Assembly: GCA_016703425.1 (NCBI GenBank)
Contig: JADJCA010000029.1
Span: 663,860 to 727,859 of the forward strand
Direction: 5' to 3'
Source of the DNA: Myxococcales bacterium
GTDB lineage: Bacteria > Myxococcota_A > Polyangia > Polyangiales > Polyangiaceae
Length of the DNA stretch: 64,000 nucleotides
The notes under the pieces are model-generated. The model worked only from the letters and a program-made list of their open reading frames with translations. It searched no databases and had not been told where the DNA came from. The position numbers and the translations under genes are program-made. Position 1 is the first letter of the stretch, and every line of letters begins with the position of its first letter. This document shows positions 16,785 through 25,352 of the stretch, piece by piece.

Positions 16785-17684
16785 CTAGGGCACCGCATCG
16801 ATGAGGACGGCTCGCGTCGCGGTCAGCACCTTCTTGCAGAAACTCGACGGCATCGCGTCGCTTACGAACAATTGCACCGGCGTCGTCGATGCCCAGCCGC
16901 GCACATCGATTTCCTCGAGCAAGCCCGCACGAAGCAGGTGGCGCGCTGCGAGGGTAGGGCCGAAGACAACTTGGTCGCCGTGGGCGGCAAGCTCGGCGGC
17001 TACGGGAAATGTCTGCACCTCGTCCCCGAGGAGCCGGTCCTCCACGGGCAGCGGGCACCCGTCGGTGGTGGGGCGCACCACGAGCGGATCGGTACGGAGG
17101 GGTTGGACGAACGTGAGTTGGCGAATCCGGCTCTCCACGACCGGCATGCGCCCCAGCTTGGCCACCAGTTCGGGCGATCCAAACAGACCATTTCTGACTT
17201 CCCCAACCGTTTCGCCAATCCACCCTGCTGGTGCACGGTCTTCCCCTGGCAAGAGAGCCACGTCGAAGCGCCGCTCGCCGAGCTCGCCGCGAATCTCCGC
17301 AGGGCTGGCCGTGCGGATGCGATACCGCGCGTCGCGCACGCGCGCGATCAGCATCGGCACCACGGATTCAACGAGAAAGGAAGGGGCCACGATCGTGACC
17401 GTGAGACGTCCCTCCTGGGCTTCGGTGGCCGTGAGCGCCCGGAGCTCGAAAGCGACGGCTTGAATGCGAGGGAGGAGGCGCTTGCCGTCCTCCGTCAGAG
17501 CGATGCCACGCGCCGACCTTGCGACAAGGGTCTTCCCTATGCGCTGCTCCAGACGCGCAAGGCTCTTGCTCACCTGCGAGACCGTTACCTGAAGTTGTCG
17601 CGCCGCCGCGGAAACGCTGCCGCTCGACGCGATATGCAGAAATGTTTGGAGGTCGCCCAAGCGCAATCCGAACGGCTCCGACAT
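16785..17684 (-). CDS. LysR-family transcriptional regulator
   Basis: 299 aa, the usual LysR length. The N-terminal winged helix is clear: LRLGDLQTFLHIASSGSVSAAARQLQ, then VSQVSKSLARLEQRIG, followed by the linker helix and an effector-binding domain (RRFDVALLPG, FGPTLAARHLLRAGLL). The ATG at 17684 gives the canonical start a few residues before the helix-turn-helix, although the frame stays open to 17921. The start codon lies inside a CAATGTCGG motif (caATGTCGG). The nearest neighbours give no clear target; the divergent gene on the right is the RAYT-like transposase. Confidence 0.85.
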   Translation of the reverse strand: MSEPFGLRLGDLQTFLHIASSGSVSAAARQLQVTVSQVSKSLARLEQRIGKTLVARSARGIALTEDGKRLLPRIQAVAFELRALTATEAQEGRLTVTIVAPSFLVESVVPMLIARVRDARYRIRTASPAEIRGELGERRFDVALLPGEDRAPAGWIGETVGEVRNGLFGSPELVAKLGRMPVVESRIRQLTFVQPLRTDPLVVRPTTDGCPLPVEDRLLGDEVQTFPVAAELAAHGDQVVFGPTLAARHLLRAGLLEEIDVRGWASTTPVQLFVSDAMPSSFCKKVLTATRAVLIDAVP

Positions 17685-17745
17685 TGACGGCAGCGTACGC
17701 GTTTGGGGCGCTCGCGTTGAATCGTTTGGAGGGCGACCGACATTG
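17678..17745 (-). repeat. Two CAATGTCGG motifs at and upstream of the LysR start
   Basis: Minus-strand copies at 17678-17686 (overlapping the LysR ATG) and 17737-17745. The second copy sits in GGCGACCGACATTGA, identical over 15 nt to the left end of the inverted repeat at 16584. Both lie in the region between the LysR and RAYT-like genes, so they may be operators or repeat elements. Confidence 0.6.
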
Positions 17746-17874
17746 AGGCGCGCTCGTTGAGGCATGCTCGGTGTCCGGCGGCCGGCCCAGTATGGCCATG
17801 GACAGTCGCGAGGTTCTCCAAGGCGTGAAGATCTCACGCGTGGGCGCCGGCGCAGTTCCTGCGATGCGCGCCTC

Positions 17875-18894
17875 ATGACGCAGCCCCGACGCATACTGCC
17901 AGGTCGTTCGTGGATGATCACCCGTCGCGCTACGCGCCGCCACTTTCTGTTTCGTCCCGATGAGGACGGAACGAGCCAACGCCTCTATTGGTATGCCACG
18001 GCCGTCGTGGCCGAGAAGTTTGGGATCGAACTCCACGCGGTCCAGGTCCTGTCGACCCACATTCACGAGGTACTCACGGATACGCGCGGCGAGCTGCCCG
18101 CCTTTCTCCGCGAGCGAAACCGCCTGCTCGCAAACGCGCTCAAGCAACATCGCGGGTGGCCCGAGGAGGTGTTTCAGCGTGCCCCAGCCAACTATGTTGA
18201 GCTCCTGGGGGTCGATGCGCTGCTCAAGCAAATCGGTTACACGCTCGCGAATTGCGTAGAGGCAGGCCTGGTCAAGCATCCGGGCAAGTGGCCCGGGGTC
18301 ACAGTCTCGGCGGACGACATCGGTCTCCACGTTGTCGAAGTGGAACGCCCAAGAGTCTACTTCGACCCGAAGAATCGCAAATGGCCCGCGCGAGCACGCT
18401 TGCCGATCACGATGCCTCGTGAGCTCAAGGAAGCCTACGCGGAGCGCGCCCCCGCGGTCCTGCGGGCGGCAGTCGACGCGGCCATTGCTCGCGCGCGCTC
18501 ACTCGCACGCGAGGCCGGGTACACGGTCGGCGCCGTCGCGCAGCTGCTCTCTGTCCCCTTCTCGGAGCGCGCAACGAGCGCCGAACCCACTGGGCAAAGC
18601 GAACCGACCTTCGCCACGGGGGGAAATCGAAGCCGGGCGGAGGAAGCGTGGAGGGAACTCAGCGCCTTCCGCGAACTCTATCGGAAAGCGCTAGCCGCCC
18701 TAAGGGCGGGGCAACGCTACGCGTTTCCGCGCGGTACCTGGCGCTGGTGCAAGGAGTTGCTCCCTCCATCGCCGCTTGAACAGCCGAGCGCGCCAACCGA
18801 CGCCTCGCAGCGAAGCTCAAGCTCCGTCGCCGCCGCCGCGCTTGGCTGCCTGCCCACACCGACGGTCCTCCTCACGGCAGGAACGACTGGCTAA
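17875..18894 (+). CDS. RAYT-like HUH (Y1) transposase
   Basis: 339 aa. The N-terminal domain matches the Y1/REP-associated transposase pattern: RRILPGRSWMITRRATRRHF, then QVLSTHIHEVLTD, which contains the HUH metal-binding motif His-Ile-His (HYH is more usual), then ELPAFLRERNRLLANALKQH. The central part (GYTLANCVEAGLVKHPGKWPG) and C-terminal part (YRKALAALRAGQRYAFPRGT) match the longer subgroup I remember from myxobacteria. I could not assign the catalytic Tyr with confidence. It is a single copy without flanking terminal repeats, as RAYTs are. It could nick single-stranded repeats and move REP-like elements such as the CAATGTCGG repeats nearby (inference). Its end overlaps the convergent maeB end by 23 nt. 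Confidence 0.75.
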   Translation: MTQPRRILPGRSWMITRRATRRHFLFRPDEDGTSQRLYWYATAVVAEKFGIELHAVQVLSTHIHEVLTDTRGELPAFLRERNRLLANALKQHRGWPEEVFQRAPANYVELLGVDALLKQIGYTLANCVEAGLVKHPGKWPGVTVSADDIGLHVVEVERPRVYFDPKNRKWPARARLPITMPRELKEAYAERAPAVLRAAVDAAIARARSLAREAGYTVGAVAQLLSVPFSERATSAEPTGQSEPTFATGGNRSRAEEAWRELSAFRELYRKALAALRAGQRYAFPRGTWRWCKELLPPSPLEQPSAPTDASQRSSSSVAAAALGCLPTPTVLLTAGTTG

Positions 18895-21166
18895 TGGGCG
18901 GCGCGTCGGCGCGTGCGTGCCTTACGCAGCTGGCGGCCGTGATAGCGGCCATCGTCACGATGGAATCGACGCTCGAGTTCTGCTGAAGAACGGTGACGGG
19001 CTTGCGCATGCCGAGCAGGATCGGGCCGATGGCTTCGGCGCCGCCGAACGACGCCAGCAGCTTGTACGCGATGTTGCCCGCGGAGAGGTTCGGGAAGATC
19101 AAGACGTTCGCCGCGCCCTCGAGCTGAGAGAACGACCAGTCCTCGCGCAGATGCGGCTGGAGCGCTACATCGGCCTGCATCTCGCCATCGATCATCAAGT
19201 CCGGTCGACGGCCCTTGACGAGGGCCGCCGCGCGCGCGCCAGTCGACGGTTCGCGCCCTGCTGCACTGCCGAAATTTCCGTACGAGAGCACCGCGATGCG
19301 CGGCTCGATGCCCATGTCGCGCACGGCGTCGGCGGACTGAATCGCGATTTCCGCGAGCGTCTCAGCGTCGGGTTCGACGTTCACGGTTGCGTCGCCACAA
19401 AAGAGGACGTTCGATCCCTTGAGCAGCATGTACATGCCGCTAGCCCGACGGTAGCCGGGGGCGAGGCCGACGATGCGAAGCGCAGGCCGAATGGTGTCCG
19501 GATAGCTCGATGTGAGCCCCGAAACGCAGCCGTCCGCATCGCCCCGGTGAACCATCAACATTCCAAACACGCGCCGCTCGCGACTGACGGCTTTTTGGGC
19601 GTCGTAGCGCGTGAGCCCCTTGCGCCGTCGGAGCTCCCAATACGTGTCCACGTAGTCTTCGAGGACCGGAGACTTGTGAGGAAGAACAATCTCAATGCCG
19701 GAGAGGTCGACATCGAGTTCGCGGGCGCGCTCTTGGATGACCTCCGGGTTGCCCAACAAGATTGGTCGACCGATGAGGTCGTCGAGGACGATGGTCGCCG
19801 CGCGGATGATCTTCTCGTGCTCGCCCTCTGGAAAGACGAGACGCGGAGGCGCGCTCCGCGCGATGGCGACGATACGCTGCAGCGTCCCCCGATGCGGAGA
19901 CAGGCGCGTCGTGAGGAGGTCCTTGTACGCCCCGATATCGACTGGCTGCCGCGCCACGCCCGTCGCGATGGCTGCCGCGGCCACGGCCGGCGACACCCAC
20001 GAAAGGACGCGTTCATCGAACGGCTTTGGGATGATGTAGTTGCGACCGAAGCGAAGGGACTTCAGGCCATACGCCTCCATCACGCGGTCGGGCACACCCT
20101 CTCGAGCGAGGGCCGCGAGGGCGCGCACCGCGGCGAGCTTCATCTCTTCGTTGATCGTTGTGGCTCCGACGTCGAGGGCTCCCCGAAATACGTAGGGATA
20201 ACCAAGGACGTTGTTGACCTGGTTCGGGTAGTCGCTGCGGCCGGTGGCGAGAATGGCGTCGGGCCGCGCCGCGCGCGCCGCTTCGTAGGCGATCTCCGGG
20301 TCCGGGTTTGCGAGCGCGAAGATGATGGGGTTGGGGTTCATGGTCGTCAGCATTTCTGACGTGACGATGTTGCCCGTTGAGAGTCCCACCAGGACGTCGC
20401 GGCCGCGAATCACGTCCGCGAGCGAGCGGAGCGGTTCGTTCGTCGCGAACGCTCCCTTGTAGGGGTCCATCTCCTCGGTGCGCCCGACAGTGACGACGCC
20501 GACCTTGTCGAACATCACGATGTTTTCGCGCCTCGCCCCAAGCGAGACGAGGAGCTCCATGCAACGAACGGCGGCCGCACCGGCGCCAAGCCAGGCCACC
20601 TTTACGTCGGAAAGGCTCTTCCGAACCAACTCGCATGCATTCAGGAGGCCCGCCCCGACAATGATGGCCGTGCCATGTTGGTCGTCGTGGAAAACAGGGA
20701 TCCGCATGCGTCGGCGGAGTTCTTCCTCGATGGCGAAGCAGTCTGGTGCGCGAATGTCCTCGAGGTTGATGGCCCCGAATGTCGGTTCGAGGCGGACGAC
20801 CGTTTCAATGAACTTGGCAGGGTCCGTCTCCGCAACTTCGATGTCGAAGACGTCAATGTCGGCGAAGCGTTTGAAGAGCATCGCCTTGCCCTCCATCACC
20901 GGCTTCGCCGCGTAGGGACCGATATTCCCAAGCCCCAGCACCGCCGTACCGTTGGTGATCACGCCAACGAGGTTCTTTCGTGCCGTGTACACATCCACGA
21001 GATGCGGCTGTTCAGCGATGGCTCGACATGGCTCCGCGACGCCCGGTGAGTACGCCAGCGAGAGATCGCGTTGCGTGGCAGAGGGCTTCGTAGGGACGAC
21101 TTCGATTTTTCCAGGGCGACCTTGCGCGTGGTAATCGAGCGCGTCTTGTTTCCGGACCGAGCTCAT
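18872..21166 (-). CDS. maeB: NADP-dependent malic enzyme with phosphotransacetylase-like C-terminal domain
   Basis: 764 aa, close to the usual MaeB length. The N-terminal malic enzyme domain shows LAYSPGVAEPCRAI, ITNGTAVLGLGNIGP and FHDDQHGTAII, and the Rossmann motif WLGAGAAAVRCMELL. The C-terminal 320 residues resemble phosphotransacetylase (LVFPEGEHEKIIRAA, VSGLTSSYPDTIRPAL), which is regulatory rather than catalytic in known MaeB. It decarboxylates malate to pyruvate and supplies NADPH. The ATG at 21166 is preferred (TAAGG about 9 nt upstream), and the conserved protein begins there; the frame extends to 21301. A CAATGTCGG copy at 20854 inside the gene fits the conserved FADIDVFD and may be chance. 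Confidence 0.93.
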   Translation of the reverse strand: MSSVRKQDALDYHAQGRPGKIEVVPTKPSATQRDLSLAYSPGVAEPCRAIAEQPHLVDVYTARKNLVGVITNGTAVLGLGNIGPYAAKPVMEGKAMLFKRFADIDVFDIEVAETDPAKFIETVVRLEPTFGAINLEDIRAPDCFAIEEELRRRMRIPVFHDDQHGTAIIVGAGLLNACELVRKSLSDVKVAWLGAGAAAVRCMELLVSLGARRENIVMFDKVGVVTVGRTEEMDPYKGAFATNEPLRSLADVIRGRDVLVGLSTGNIVTSEMLTTMNPNPIIFALANPDPEIAYEAARAARPDAILATGRSDYPNQVNNVLGYPYVFRGALDVGATTINEEMKLAAVRALAALAREGVPDRVMEAYGLKSLRFGRNYIIPKPFDERVLSWVSPAVAAAAIATGVARQPVDIGAYKDLLTTRLSPHRGTLQRIVAIARSAPPRLVFPEGEHEKIIRAATIVLDDLIGRPILLGNPEVIQERARELDVDLSGIEIVLPHKSPVLEDYVDTYWELRRRKGLTRYDAQKAVSRERRVFGMLMVHRGDADGCVSGLTSSYPDTIRPALRIVGLAPGYRRASGMYMLLKGSNVLFCGDATVNVEPDAETLAEIAIQSADAVRDMGIEPRIAVLSYGNFGSAAGREPSTGARAAALVKGRRPDLMIDGEMQADVALQPHLREDWSFSQLEGAANVLIFPNLSAGNIAYKLLASFGGAEAIGPILLGMRKPVTVLQQNSSVDSIVTMAAITAASCVRHARADAPPISQSFLP

Positions 21167-21205
21167 GTGCGCAGCCTTACCGCAACTGGCGGTCGGCGGC
21201 TTGCT

Positions 21206-21214
21206 CCGACATTG
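21206..21214 (-). repeat. Single CAATGTCGG motif upstream of maeB
   Basis: An exact copy 40 nt upstream of the maeB ATG, followed by the palindrome TTGGCCAA. The same CTTGGCCAATGTCGG 15-mer recurs at 26881. It lies in non-coding DNA. Confidence 0.5.
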
Positions 21215-21237
21215 GCCAAGGCTAGGAACCCTGCGGC

Positions 21238-21435
21238 TCAGCCCGCGCCTTGCTCGCTTGGGGGCGTCGACTCGCGCGTCGCTTCGGGTGCGGGGCCCCA
21301 CTCAACCTCGATGCTGCCGGCACCGAGGAGGCTCGCGTATCGTGCCTCCGGTTGCCGGACTTCTTCGGATCGGAAGCCGGGGTGGTCCATACCGTCCCGT
21401 AATGCAGCGCGCGTGCCGCCCGGCTCCGTCAGCAT
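21238..21435 (-). CDS. Small hypothetical protein upstream of maeB
   Basis: 65 aa, balanced in charge (MLTEPGGTRAALRDGMDHPG start) and with mostly G/C third codon positions, which favours coding. No recognisable domain and no good Shine-Dalgarno. It would sit 71 nt upstream of maeB on the same strand. The remaining DNA between 21436 and 21652 shows nothing else that I can support. Confidence 0.35.
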   Translation of the reverse strand: MLTEPGGTRAALRDGMDHPGFRSEEVRQPEARYASLLGAGSIEVEWGPAPEATRESTPPSEQGAG

Positions 21436-21652
21436 TTCAACTCGTTAGCGGGCGCCGCCGGCAACATCTTGCCCGTTGGGCACTCGCGCGCGTTGCCATG
21501 TAGGCAGCTGTGGCCAGTTGCCATGCTGTTCATTCCGCTCCTCGCCGCCCCATCGGCGTGCTCTGATCCGGCGCTTCGCGATTTCGGTGGCGGCCCGCCC
21601 GGGCGCGCCGAGCGCATCCGATCCACGCTGAAAAAGGGCGGCTTGGCACAAG

Positions 21653-22516
21653 ATGGAAACTTCGATCGCGAAGCTCCAAGTGATGGGGAAGTCGTTCACC
21701 TACGAAGCCGCAGGGCGCGGGGACGTGGTCCTCTTCATTCATGGCTCCGGCTTTTCGGGGGCCATGTGGATGCCCTTCGCCCGAGCCCTCGAGGCGCGCG
21801 TCCGCTCGGTCATGGTCGATCTCCTTGGTTACGGTCGCTCTCAGGCCGTCCGCCACGGCGAGGTCGTCGACGACTCTTTCGATCTCGCTCTGCTCAAGCA
21901 AGTCATTGAACGCGAGTCGTCCGGTGCGCCGGTGCACCTCGTCGGCCATTCCTACGGTGCCGTTCTCGCAGCCAAGCTAGCGCTCCAGGATAGGGCCCTT
22001 GTTCGGTCACTCGCGCTCGTGGAGCCCGCGCTCTTTGGCCCGCTCCGCGCCGAACGCCCCGCGGATTGCGTGGGGGAACTCGAGTCGCTCTTCGGCGATG
22101 GGAAGATGCTCGATCCGGCCTTCGGCGCCACGGAGGCGTGGGCCGCGCGCCTCTACGACTACTGGACTGGCAAGGGCGCCTTCGCGCTGCTGACGCCGCG
22201 GCAAAAGGAGCTTCAGCTGGAGGGCTCCCAGAAGGCGTTCTGCGAGGTTCGGGAGGCCGCCCTCGATGTGCAACCCTTCGCGCGCTACTCGGCCCTGCCG
22301 AAGCCACTCCTGCTTGTTGGCGGCGAACGCAGCACCGCTTGCGCGAGTCGCATCATGAGCCGCCTCGGTCACGTGAGCGGAGCCGTCGTCCATGTTGTGC
22401 CGGCCGCGACACACTTTCTCCCGATTACCCATGGCCCTGAGCTCCTCGAGATGCTGATCCGCATGTGGCTCATCCCAGAAAGCCAGGTCACCAAAGCGCA
22501 CGTCGGCGCCGTGTGA
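21653..22516 (+). CDS. Alpha/beta-fold hydrolase
   Basis: 287 aa. Clear alpha/beta-hydrolase: oxyanion motif FIHGSGFSG, nucleophile elbow VGHSYGA (Ser), and a late His in VPAATHFLPI. A cap region lies in the middle (AWAARLYDYWTGKGAFALLT). Such enzymes cleave esters, epoxides or C-C bonds, and the substrate cannot be read from the sequence. The stop overlaps the start of the next gene (GTGA), so the two are probably translated together. Confidence 0.85.
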   Translation: METSIAKLQVMGKSFTYEAAGRGDVVLFIHGSGFSGAMWMPFARALEARVRSVMVDLLGYGRSQAVRHGEVVDDSFDLALLKQVIERESSGAPVHLVGHSYGAVLAAKLALQDRALVRSLALVEPALFGPLRAERPADCVGELESLFGDGKMLDPAFGATEAWAARLYDYWTGKGAFALLTPRQKELQLEGSQKAFCEVREAALDVQPFARYSALPKPLLLVGGERSTACASRIMSRLGHVSGAVVHVVPAATHFLPITHGPELLEMLIRMWLIPESQVTKAHVGAV

Positions 22517-23232
22517 TCGACGTCGCCATCGTCCAGCTGGCGGCGTCTTTTGGGAACGTTGCTGGGCGGCTCGCCCGCACCCGGGAGCTCTTGGCCGGGC
22601 CCCGCTCCGACATTGCCGTCTTGCCGGAGGCGGCGCTTACCGGCTACGTCTCCGCCCGAGGAGACTTCGACCTGACTCCCTTTGCCGAGTCTTTGAACGG
22701 CACGACCGCGACGTCGCTCGCATCGCTTGCCGCGGACAAGCGCATTTTCCTCGTAGCGCCTTTAGTCGAGCGGGATGGCGCGCGTTGCTACAACACGACC
22801 CTCGTCTTCAACCGACTCGGGGACCTCGTGGTTCGCTACCGCAAGCGTCACCCGTGGTACCCGGAGAGGTGGGCGTCTCCGGGCGAAGGCGCTCACCCCA
22901 TCTTCGAGCTGGAGGGGCGCCGGATCGCGCTCGCGACCTGTTTCGACGTGCACTTCCTCGCGAAGGAGGCATCTGGTGTGCTTGCCGAGGCGGACGCGCT
23001 CATTTTTCCTTCCGCCTGGGTGGAAGACTCTGACGGCGACGATGAGGACACTCGAACGCCGCTCCTCCAGGATCTTGCGCGGCGCTTTTCCGTCGATGTG
23101 ATCGCCGCAAACTGGGCACGTGGCGACGTCTCCGTCCGAGGGCAGGGGCGCTCCGGCGCGATCCTCCGCGACGGTACCGTGGCAGTGAAGGCGGGGCTAG
23201 ACGAGCAACGCGTCGACGCCAGCCTCCCTTGA
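22513..23232 (+). CDS. Carbon-nitrogen hydrolase (nitrilase superfamily amidase)
   Basis: 239 aa. The nitrilase triad is visible: Glu in VLPEAALTGY, Lys in VVRYRKRHPWYPE and Cys in ALATCFDVHF. The family hydrolyses amides such as omega-amides, carbamoyl groups or acyl-amines. GTG at 22513 is chosen because the conserved domain starts at the next residues (IDVAIVQLAASFGNVAGRL) and it overlaps the upstream stop. The upstream alpha/beta hydrolase is an operon partner; together they could degrade an amide or ester (inference). It contains a minus-strand CAATGTCGG copy at 22607 within RSDIAVLPE, which may be codon chance. Confidence 0.85.
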   Translation: MIDVAIVQLAASFGNVAGRLARTRELLAGPRSDIAVLPEAALTGYVSARGDFDLTPFAESLNGTTATSLASLAADKRIFLVAPLVERDGARCYNTTLVFNRLGDLVVRYRKRHPWYPERWASPGEGAHPIFELEGRRIALATCFDVHFLAKEASGVLAEADALIFPSAWVEDSDGDDEDTRTPLLQDLARRFSVDVIAANWARGDVSVRGQGRSGAILRDGTVAVKAGLDEQRVDASLP

Positions 23233-23251
23233 AATTCAAGTCGGTCTTGCG

Positions 23252-24376
23252 TCAGCCGCCGGAAGTTCCGCCCGTGCCCGCACCGCTCGGAAGCATGCCA
23301 TGCGACGCGTACCCGAAGAGCGAATCCACCTGGCTTGCGGGAATCGGCGACGGGTGCTCGCCACCCCAAGGGTTCTGCAGGATGAGCATCATTTCGCCGG
23401 TTGACGGATCGGAAAGGCTCCCGACGACGGAGTATGCGTGGGAGCCTACGAGGCCGAAGTCGGCGAGGCCGGGGGCGTCGGGCCTCGTGCCGACGACAAG
23501 AACGTCTACGCCGTCAGGCGTGTAGCCAAGTGCGGCGCTCGCCTCGAGCGGTTGAGCGAAGAGACCCAAGTCATTCATCGCCTCATAAGGCCGTCCGCCG
23601 TTTGCGATGCTGTCGTAGGCGCCCATGCTGTCGAAAGGTCCGTGCATCGTTCCGATCGCGCGTTCGAGGATCGCCAATGTCGGATCGCCCGACGCGCCGC
23701 TGCCATACGGGCCGTTCGGGTCCATGGCCACGAGGACTGTTGTTGGTTGGCCGTCCGCCCCGAAGAGCGTGACGTGATAGGCGCCGTCGCCTTGCGGCGT
23801 GACCAATGAATTCAAGTAGGCCATGCCCTCCGGCGTGTGGGCGATGGTGTTGAGCGTCGAGACCACGAAGCAGTCGCCGATCTGCCCTTGGTTAAGCAGG
23901 GCAGGGCTCGCGAGATCTTGATGGTGCTGCAGAAGGTCGACCTGGATCGCGAACTGCTCCTCCGCGGATAGTTCGCGGGGCTCAACGTCGGTCGCGTCGA
24001 TCTCGATCGGAGTCTCGTCGTATTCCGCGGGTGGCAGCATCGCCTCGATGGCTGCGTCTGCGTCGTAGGGGTCGCCTGTTGCGATGTCGTAACGAAAGCC
24101 GTCGGGCGCACCCATGTCCCCGCCGGACTGGCTCATCGTGTCGCCTCCGACATTGAGCTCCCCGTTGAGCTCCCCGCTTCCGAAGTCGCCCCCAAAGTCG
24201 CCATACGAGCCGCCCTCATCGGTGGGGTAGCCGCTTGAGTCGAACTCGTTGCCGAGTCCGCCGGCGACGTCGCGAAGCGTGTCGAGATCGAGCTCCGCGA
24301 AGGCTGCGGCGCCGGTGGGGACCGGAACCGCGAAGTGCTGAACGAGGCCCGCGAGGGACCCAAAATGGCGGCGCAT
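23252..24376 (-). CDS. Calpain-like (C2) cysteine protease with a possible double-glycine leader
   Basis: 374 aa. The calpain triad is readable: Cys in NQGQIGDCFVVSTL (about 168), His in LVGSHAYSVVGS (about 312) and Asn in LILQNPWGGEH (about 335); the 24-residue His-Asn spacing matches calpains. The first 40 residues are separate in character and end LDLDTLRDVAGG, which fits the bacteriocin-type double-glycine leader (L at -12, L at -7, V at -4, GG at -2/-1), then an acidic Gly-rich linker. So the protein may be exported and clipped by a peptidase-containing ABC transporter, although none is nearby. It carries CAATGTCGG copies at 23675 and 24147. Role unknown, perhaps a secreted protease or toxin. 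Confidence 0.8.
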   Translation of the reverse strand: MRRHFGSLAGLVQHFAVPVPTGAAAFAELDLDTLRDVAGGLGNEFDSSGYPTDEGGSYGDFGGDFGSGELNGELNVGGDTMSQSGGDMGAPDGFRYDIATGDPYDADAAIEAMLPPAEYDETPIEIDATDVEPRELSAEEQFAIQVDLLQHHQDLASPALLNQGQIGDCFVVSTLNTIAHTPEGMAYLNSLVTPQGDGAYHVTLFGADGQPTTVLVAMDPNGPYGSGASGDPTLAILERAIGTMHGPFDSMGAYDSIANGGRPYEAMNDLGLFAQPLEASAALGYTPDGVDVLVVGTRPDAPGLADFGLVGSHAYSVVGSLSDPSTGEMMLILQNPWGGEHPSPIPASQVDSLFGYASHGMLPSGAGTGGTSGG

Positions 24377-24530
24377 GAAGGTGCACTACGCACATAGGGT
24401 GCCAAGGCTAGCGAGGAGGGCTAGCTCCCCAATGTGCCAATGGTTTCGTATGCATCGTTGCTGCGGCACGGCGCTGGAGCGAACCCGTCAGGCCCAATCC
24501 GGCCGGATTGTCCCGTTCGGTACAGGTCGC

Positions 24531-25352
24531 TCAGGCGAGTTCGGCGACGAGCGCGCCATGAATGGCACCGTTGCTCGCCACGATCTCGCCCGAAAGGACA
24601 CTCGTCTCGCCGCCGCCAAAGGCGGTCACGCGACCACCGGCCGCTCGGACCAATGCGGCGCCTCCCGCCACATCCCACGGCCCCAAGTGGCGCTCCCAAT
24701 ACCCGTCGTAGGTGCCGTCAGCTACCAGACAAAGGTCGAGCGCGGCGGAACCGCATCGACGCACGGCTTGGCAGCGCCGCTTGATTCGCGCGAAGGCCTC
24801 GAAGTTCGCGTCGGCGAGTCTCCGATCGTAGGGAAAGCCGGTTGCGAGGAGCGCGTTCTCGAAGCGCTCAACCTCGCTCACGCGGCAATCGACGCCATTG
24901 CGAAATGCGCCCACACCAAGCGCGCCCGTCCACTCCACGTGCAGCGACGGCGCTACAACGGCACCGAGGATTGGCACCGCGCCCCGCTCCACGAGCCCAA
25001 TGGATACGCAGTAGAACGGGTGACCGTGGACGAAGTTCGTCGTTCCGTCGATGGGGTCGACGTAGAAGGCCAGGTCGCCGCCAATGTCGGAGCCGTGCTC
25101 TTCGCCCACGGGGCCGCCAATGTCGGAGCCGTGCTCTTCGCCCACGACGAAGAGCCCCGTTCGTTCGTGGAGCCGCTCGCGGAGCAGCGTCTCGCTTCGC
25201 CGATCGAACTCCGTCACCAAGTTCGTGTACTCGCCTTTGGTCTCGGCGCGCGGTCTCGCGCGGTAGCCGCCGAGAACGAGGGTCGCCGCCTCACGGGCGA
25301 TGGGCAACACGATGTCGAGCAGCTCGCGTCGTTCTGTTGCGCCGAGGCTCAC
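24531..25352 (-). CDS. Inositol-monophosphatase-like phosphatase with a 12-residue tandem duplication
   Basis: 273 aa. IMPase-family motifs: metal-binding GEEHG, DPIDGTTNF and WDVAGGAALVRAAGG. It hydrolyses a phosphate monoester (inositol phosphate, or adenosine bisphosphate in the CysQ branch). Unusually, the GEE segment is present twice (VGEEHGSDIGGP, VGEEHGSDIGGD) through an exact in-frame 36-bp duplication at 25077-25148, each copy carrying CAATGTCGG. Only one GEE can be the normal metal ligand, so the active-site loop is 12 residues longer than usual. GTG start at 25352 overlaps the stop of mpl (GTGA). The two make an operon. Confidence 0.85.
   Translation of the reverse strand: MSLGATERRELLDIVLPIAREAATLVLGGYRARPRAETKGEYTNLVTEFDRRSETLLRERLHERTGLFVVGEEHGSDIGGPVGEEHGSDIGGDLAFYVDPIDGTTNFVHGHPFYCVSIGLVERGAVPILGAVVAPSLHVEWTGALGVGAFRNGVDCRVSEVERFENALLATGFPYDRRLADANFEAFARIKRRCQAVRRCGSAALDLCLVADGTYDGYWERHLGPWDVAGGAALVRAAGGRVTAFGGGETSVLSGEIVASNGAIHGALVAELA
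25077..25148. repeat. 36-bp in-frame tandem duplication carrying CAATGTCGG
   Basis: Two units starting GCCGCCAATGTCGGAGCC at 25077 and 25113, identical apart from the last base. Motif copies lie at 25082 and 25118. The short stem CCGTG...CACGG lies between them. The repeat falls inside the IMPase-like gene and extends its metal-binding loop. Confidence 0.85.

Noticed and set aside
18776..20359. 527-codon plus-strand frame opposite maeB
   Set aside because: Arg-rich, no motif; maeB on the other strand is unambiguous.
20854..20862. CAATGTCGG inside maeB
   Set aside because: It falls in the conserved FADIDVFD segment, so it may be codon chance; counted in the cluster but not given its own element.
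21469..21909. Plus-strand frame with a hydrophobic, lipobox-like start near 21523
   Set aside because: The start looks like a signal (MLFIPLLAAPSAC), but the frame runs into the alpha/beta-hydrolase gene out of phase and has no downstream domain.
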